Assembly: GCA_051967755.1 (NCBI GenBank)
Contig: JBQDYD010000001.1
Coordinates: 62,001 to 126,000 of the forward strand
Direction of reading: 5' to 3'
From: UBA1672 sp051967755
GTDB taxonomy: Bacteria; Pseudomonadota; Alphaproteobacteria; Micavibrionales; Micavibrionaceae
DNA length: 64,000 nt
Shown: positions 61,214 through 64,000 of the stretch, one piece after another
Position numbering within the stretch: the stretch's first letter is position 1
Layout of the letters: each line of letters opens with the position of its first letter
Translations under genes and position numbers: made by a program
The notes under the pieces: generated by a model
The model's database searches: none
Told to the model about the DNA's origin: nothing
Seen by the model: only the letters and a program-made list of their open reading frames with translations

Positions 61214-62818
61214 CTACTCTGACAGATCATTCTGGGCAAATTTCAAATGTTCCGCCAGCGTTGCGTATTTCTGCTGTATGACTTTCATTTGCGCCCTGAA
61301 TTTTTCTAACTCAGATCCGGCCAATTTTTGGCGGTTTGATGTTTTGATGCTCTTCGGATTGACCTGCTTACCGGATTTAAGGACTTCGTAATGCAAATGC
61401 GGGCCTGTCGAACGTCCGGTTGTACCGACATATCCGATAACATCACCCTGCTTAACACGTTTACCTTTTGACATGCCCTTCGCAAATTTATGCATATGCG
61501 CATAGGCAGTCTTAAGGGAATTTACGTGACGAATACGAATATAGTTACCATAGCCACCATTACGGCCGATCTTATCGATGACACCATCACCGGCGGCGTA
61601 AATAGGCGTACCCCTAGGGGCGGCGAAATCAACGCCTTTATGCATTCTGTTATAGCCCAACACAGGGTGACGACGCATTCCAAATCCTGATGACATACGC
61701 GCCCCGTCAATCGGCGTTTTCATGAGGGTATTACGCAAATTCATACCATCCTCACGGAAATATTCCGCGCGGCCATTATCTTCCTCATAACGGTAAATCG
61801 GAATTTTAGTGCCATTTACCTTCAGGTTTGCAAACAAAACATTACCATAGCGCGCAAAGTCACCATCATCTGTTTCGTATGTTTCATATAGAATTTCAAC
61901 CGTGTCGCCCTGTCTGATATCACGTTGGAAATCAACCTCATAAGAGTATAAGCGTATCATCTCAGCGATCACAGAAGCAGGAATTCCCGCACGCGCCGCA
62001 GACGCATAAAGCGATGAATTAATCGATGCCTTCGCGGCCTTCATCTTTAAAATGACTTCTTTTTCCAATACTTCGGACTGGAAACGATCATGCGGATCCT
62101 TGGTAACGACCAGTTCTTTCACAGAGTCGACCTTCATTGTCAGAGAGGAAAGAATAACCCCCTCATCCGCAGGATCAACACGAATAGAAATTGCCTGCCC
62201 CGGCTTCACCATACGCGGATCATAATATTTACTGATTGCCTTAACAGCGCGGTACGCCTCAGCACCACTAACACCAACACCTTGCAGAGCACCTGCAATC
62301 GTGTCACCCGGTCTGATTTTCAAAATTTCCTCGGGCGGCTGTAGCGGACCATATGTCTGCTCAACCAAAGCAAGCTCTTCAGGCTTGGCATCTTTTATAT
62401 CCGGGGTAAATTCCTGCACGTCAGAGTTAAACGGCTCCACAAACATAGAGAGCTTCTCATCTGCTTTTTCTTGCTCGGACGTAATATCATTACCGCCCAT
62501 ATTATATTCACTTTGCGCCGGAAGAGCGATAAGAGAGGCATCAAAGTTGCTTGGCGTTTTTTTAGAATTATATGCGATCAAATCAGACGCATTAGGCACG
62601 AACGCGACCGAAGAGTTCATAGCCCCCAACAAAGAGAACATAGAAACGGAAACCATCATCACCGTTCCCGCCACATAACGCAATCTAAGGCGATTGTTAC
62701 GCGTCAGAAAATATCTGTGTCGCACCTTAATGATGCGGTGTAATGCCAGTTTTTTCAAAAATCCACGCTTTACGTACAAATCAATACTCCGGTCTTTAGG
62801 AATGATACGCAGCAACAC
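61214..62818 (-). CDS. M23 family peptidoglycan endopeptidase
   Basis: Product of 534 residues from a GTG. One membrane helix near 48-70, a LysM/OapA-like middle (IRPGDTIAGALQGVGVSGAEAYRAV, near 168) and a C-terminal M23 (LytM) domain with SGFGMRRHPVLGYNRMHKGVDFAAPRGTP, the HKGVD and HLHYEV zinc motifs, and a basic tail. Cleaves peptide cross-links in peptidoglycan, likely at division or growth. No good ribosome site at the GTG; the upstream frame is open for 17 codons without ATG. Confidence 0.92.
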   Translation of the reverse strand: MLLRIIPKDRSIDLYVKRGFLKKLALHRIIKVRHRYFLTRNNRLRLRYVAGTVMMVSVSMFSLLGAMNSSVAFVPNASDLIAYNSKKTPSNFDASLIALPAQSEYNMGGNDITSEQEKADEKLSMFVEPFNSDVQEFTPDIKDAKPEELALVEQTYGPLQPPEEILKIRPGDTIAGALQGVGVSGAEAYRAVKAISKYYDPRMVKPGQAISIRVDPADEGVILSSLTMKVDSVKELVVTKDPHDRFQSEVLEKEVILKMKAAKASINSSLYASAARAGIPASVIAEMIRLYSYEVDFQRDIRQGDTVEILYETYETDDGDFARYGNVLFANLKVNGTKIPIYRYEEDNGRAEYFREDGMNLRNTLMKTPIDGARMSSGFGMRRHPVLGYNRMHKGVDFAAPRGTPIYAAGDGVIDKIGRNGGYGNYIRIRHVNSLKTAYAHMHKFAKGMSKGKRVKQGDVIGYVGTTGRSTGPHLHYEVLKSGKQVNPKSIKTSNRQKLAGSELEKFRAQMKVIQQKYATLAEHLKFAQNDLSE

Positions 62819-63023
62819 AACGGTAAACGCAAGAAAACGCGCATTCTTCCATATTAGCCTGTAAAAGTTTAGAATTAGTTATCACACTCACTTTTCCATT
62901 CCAAGCTTTCTATAAGTAAAACCGCAATTTTTTTAAAGAAGACATAGACTTATGTCATATATGGAACGCAGGCTAGAGATCTCCTCTAAATGCTAATATA
63001 GCAAATTTTTCATTTTTCATAAA

Positions 63024-63038
63024 GGGCTTCAAAAGCCC
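63024..63038 (-). terminator. Weak terminator-like hairpin after the IalB-family gene
   Basis: GGGCTT (63024-63029) with AAGCCC (63033-63038). On the minus strand the hairpin is followed by TTTATG, not a clean T run. It lies about 30 bases after the stop. Confidence 0.4.
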
Positions 63039-63067
63039 CCTTACCAAGTTATCGCCAGTTTTTTTAA

Positions 63068-63589
63068 CTAGCGCACACCACATTCTTTGGTAATGGCCTT
63101 ATATGCAGAGCCGGAGCCCTTCAAACTATATGTATCCGTTGTCAAAGTGCCTCGCGTAGAGGTCCCCTTAACAACCATTTTAGAGCCACGCTGAATGGCC
63201 AGTGCCAGCTTACTATCCGCGGCCGCATCCGGTGCCCATGCTGTATCATCCTGCGTGAACAAGATATATGTTTTACCATCAATAGTAATGGTCGCGTCGC
63301 TTCCCTGTTTATAGGTATAGCCGGTGATATAACTAAAAACATCTTTTGTGTTTTCAGACGGGCGATGCGTAATCAGGGCAAAAATCTCCCCCCTATTTGT
63401 GTATTTACCCTGCGCCTTTGTCGGCTTACTCACCATATAACAAACCTTATTACCACCTTCCATCAATACATATGATGTCCAATCACCATACTTACCGATT
63501 TGCTGAGGCTGCGCTGCGTTTGCATTAACGCTCACCAGCGCCAATGAACAAATAAATACGGATGCGAATGTGAAAATATTTTTAATCAT
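63068..63589 (-). CDS. Invasion-associated locus B (IalB) family protein
   Basis: Product of 173 residues with a signal peptide to about ANAA (residues 23-26) and a beta-rich mature domain: GKYGDWTSYVLMEGGNKVCYMVSKP at the start, then FALITHRPSE and SKLALAIQRGSKMVVKGTSTRGTLTTDTYSL, with a C-terminal Cys in KECGVR that may pair with the Cys of KVCY. Periplasmic; IalB proteins of pathogens help entry into host cells, but free-living relatives also have it, so no virulence role is implied. Confidence 0.85.
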   Translation of the reverse strand: MIKNIFTFASVFICSLALVSVNANAAQPQQIGKYGDWTSYVLMEGGNKVCYMVSKPTKAQGKYTNRGEIFALITHRPSENTKDVFSYITGYTYKQGSDATITIDGKTYILFTQDDTAWAPDAAADSKLALAIQRGSKMVVKGTSTRGTLTTDTYSLKGSGSAYKAITKECGVR

Positions 63590-63711
63590 TTTTTGAAAAA
63601 CCCAAGTTGCTGTAGCAATGAACTTCTATCAGAATTCCCTAAGTCTAACGAATGCTCATATGACTTCAAAACCGAAAATACAATTCCCCCAGATTCATCC
63701 ACAAAGACCAT
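63586..63711 (-). CDS. Possible 41-residue ORF coupled to the IalB gene
   Basis: ATG 63711 to TGA 63586; the stop overlaps the next start as ATGA. No ribosome site, no recognised domain, polar sequence with ESGG and SLDLGNSD. It fills the gap between two same-strand genes, so it could be a real small gene or chance. Confidence 0.25.
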   Translation of the reverse strand: MVFVDESGGIVFSVLKSYEHSLDLGNSDRSSLLQQLGFFKK

Positions 63712-63715
63712 GAAT

Positions 63716-64000
63716 TTAAAAATCTTTGCGCAATTGCGGGGCAATAAACCGAAGAAAATAAATAACCCACACGGCAAAAGACATCGTAAACCAAAACAGA
63801 ACATATCCCGCGTGATTGTTGGATATCCCGATATCGCCTGCACCTCTGGCTATGGGTAAGTCAGGAAGGCCGCGCTTTTTCACACCTTCCTTATGAAAGA
63901 TATTTGTATAGTAGGCATCAATACCTTTTACGGCGGCTATTTCTTTTGGCTCAATCCTGTACCACACATCTTCTTCGGGCTTATTCTCCGGAACAAACGA
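63716..64000 (-). CDS. Membrane protein, 5' end beyond window edge
   Basis: The C-terminal 94 residues are visible (open frame to base 64000). They end with one membrane helix (about 15-35 residues before the end, AGYVLFWFTMSFAVWVIYFLRF) and a basic tail PQLRKDF. The soluble part contains YRIEPKEIAAVKGIDAYYTNIFHKEGVKKRGLPDLPIARG. No family recognised. It precedes the IalB-family gene on the same strand. Confidence 0.6.
   Translation of the reverse strand, partial: SFVPENKPEEDVWYRIEPKEIAAVKGIDAYYTNIFHKEGVKKRGLPDLPIARGAGDIGISNNHAGYVLFWFTMSFAVWVIYFLRFIAPQLRKDF

Noticed and set aside
63712..63843. Upstream extension of the 41-codon ORF to 85 codons
   Set aside because: It overlaps the end of the cut membrane protein gene in another frame, and the extra part shows no conserved features.

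Overview
The window looks like a chromosomal segment of an alphaproteobacterium with moderate GC. The reasons are a run kdsD-lptC-lptA-lptB-rpoN-hpf-ptsN with an rnd-like gene upstream, an Hsp20/DUF1150 pair, an IalB-family protein, a CycM-like anchored cytochrome c, and an RNase E ending in a GWW tail of the kind that binds PNPase in Caulobacter. The exact order is uncertain; a Micavibrio- or Rhodospirillales-like lineage is only a guess. No tRNA, rRNA, CRISPR array, transposase or integrase was recognised.

Layout. 1-4.5 kb: folE (cut by the window edge), cysS, a pseudopilin-like protein, a CHCC zinc-finger protein, hsp20-DUF1150. 4.0-11.6 kb, minus strand: envelope and regulation block (ptsN-like, hpf, rpoN, lptB, a LysE-type exporter, lptA, lptC, kdsD, rnd-like). 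11.9-16.8 kb, plus strand: a degenerate receiver/GGDEF protein, a Wza-type export protein, a Wzc-type tyrosine kinase and two unknown membrane proteins. 16.9-20.9 kb: a phage-decoration-like protein, recR, lolA, then secreted proteins (Sco-like, His-rich, DUF2946-like, unknown) that suggest metal handling. 21-23.5 kb: a P-loop sulfotransferase-like protein and three tandem, divergent copies of a 58-65 residue hydrophobic peptide gene. 23.6-36 kb: housekeeping (ftsK, pheA, cytochrome c, holC, kamA-like, pepA, lptF-lptG, mlaA-mlaC).

36.2-45.3 kb holds the most striking feature: three consecutive DotA/TraY-family genes (1040, 967 and 1014 codons), the polytopic membrane component of type IVB secretion systems, with no other dot/icm gene in view. 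Then come ettA, two tandem DUF3137 proteins and tag. 50.1-55.7 kb carries an unrecognised 1595-residue acidic soluble protein and a small secreted protein, followed by a 34-residue membrane microprotein with its own ribosome site and terminator. 56.3-64 kb: an aminotransferase, a second copy of the pseudopilin-like protein, rne, an M23 peptidase, an IalB-family protein and a cut membrane protein.

Taken together, most genes serve the cell envelope (LPS transport through LptA/B/C/F/G, lipoprotein and lipid transport through LolA and MlaA/C, polysaccharide export, M23 hydrolase). The accessory material with the best chance of new biology is the triple DotA array, the giant protein, the tandem micro-peptide family and the paired pseudopilin-like proteins. 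All functions come from reading motifs by eye; no database search was run.
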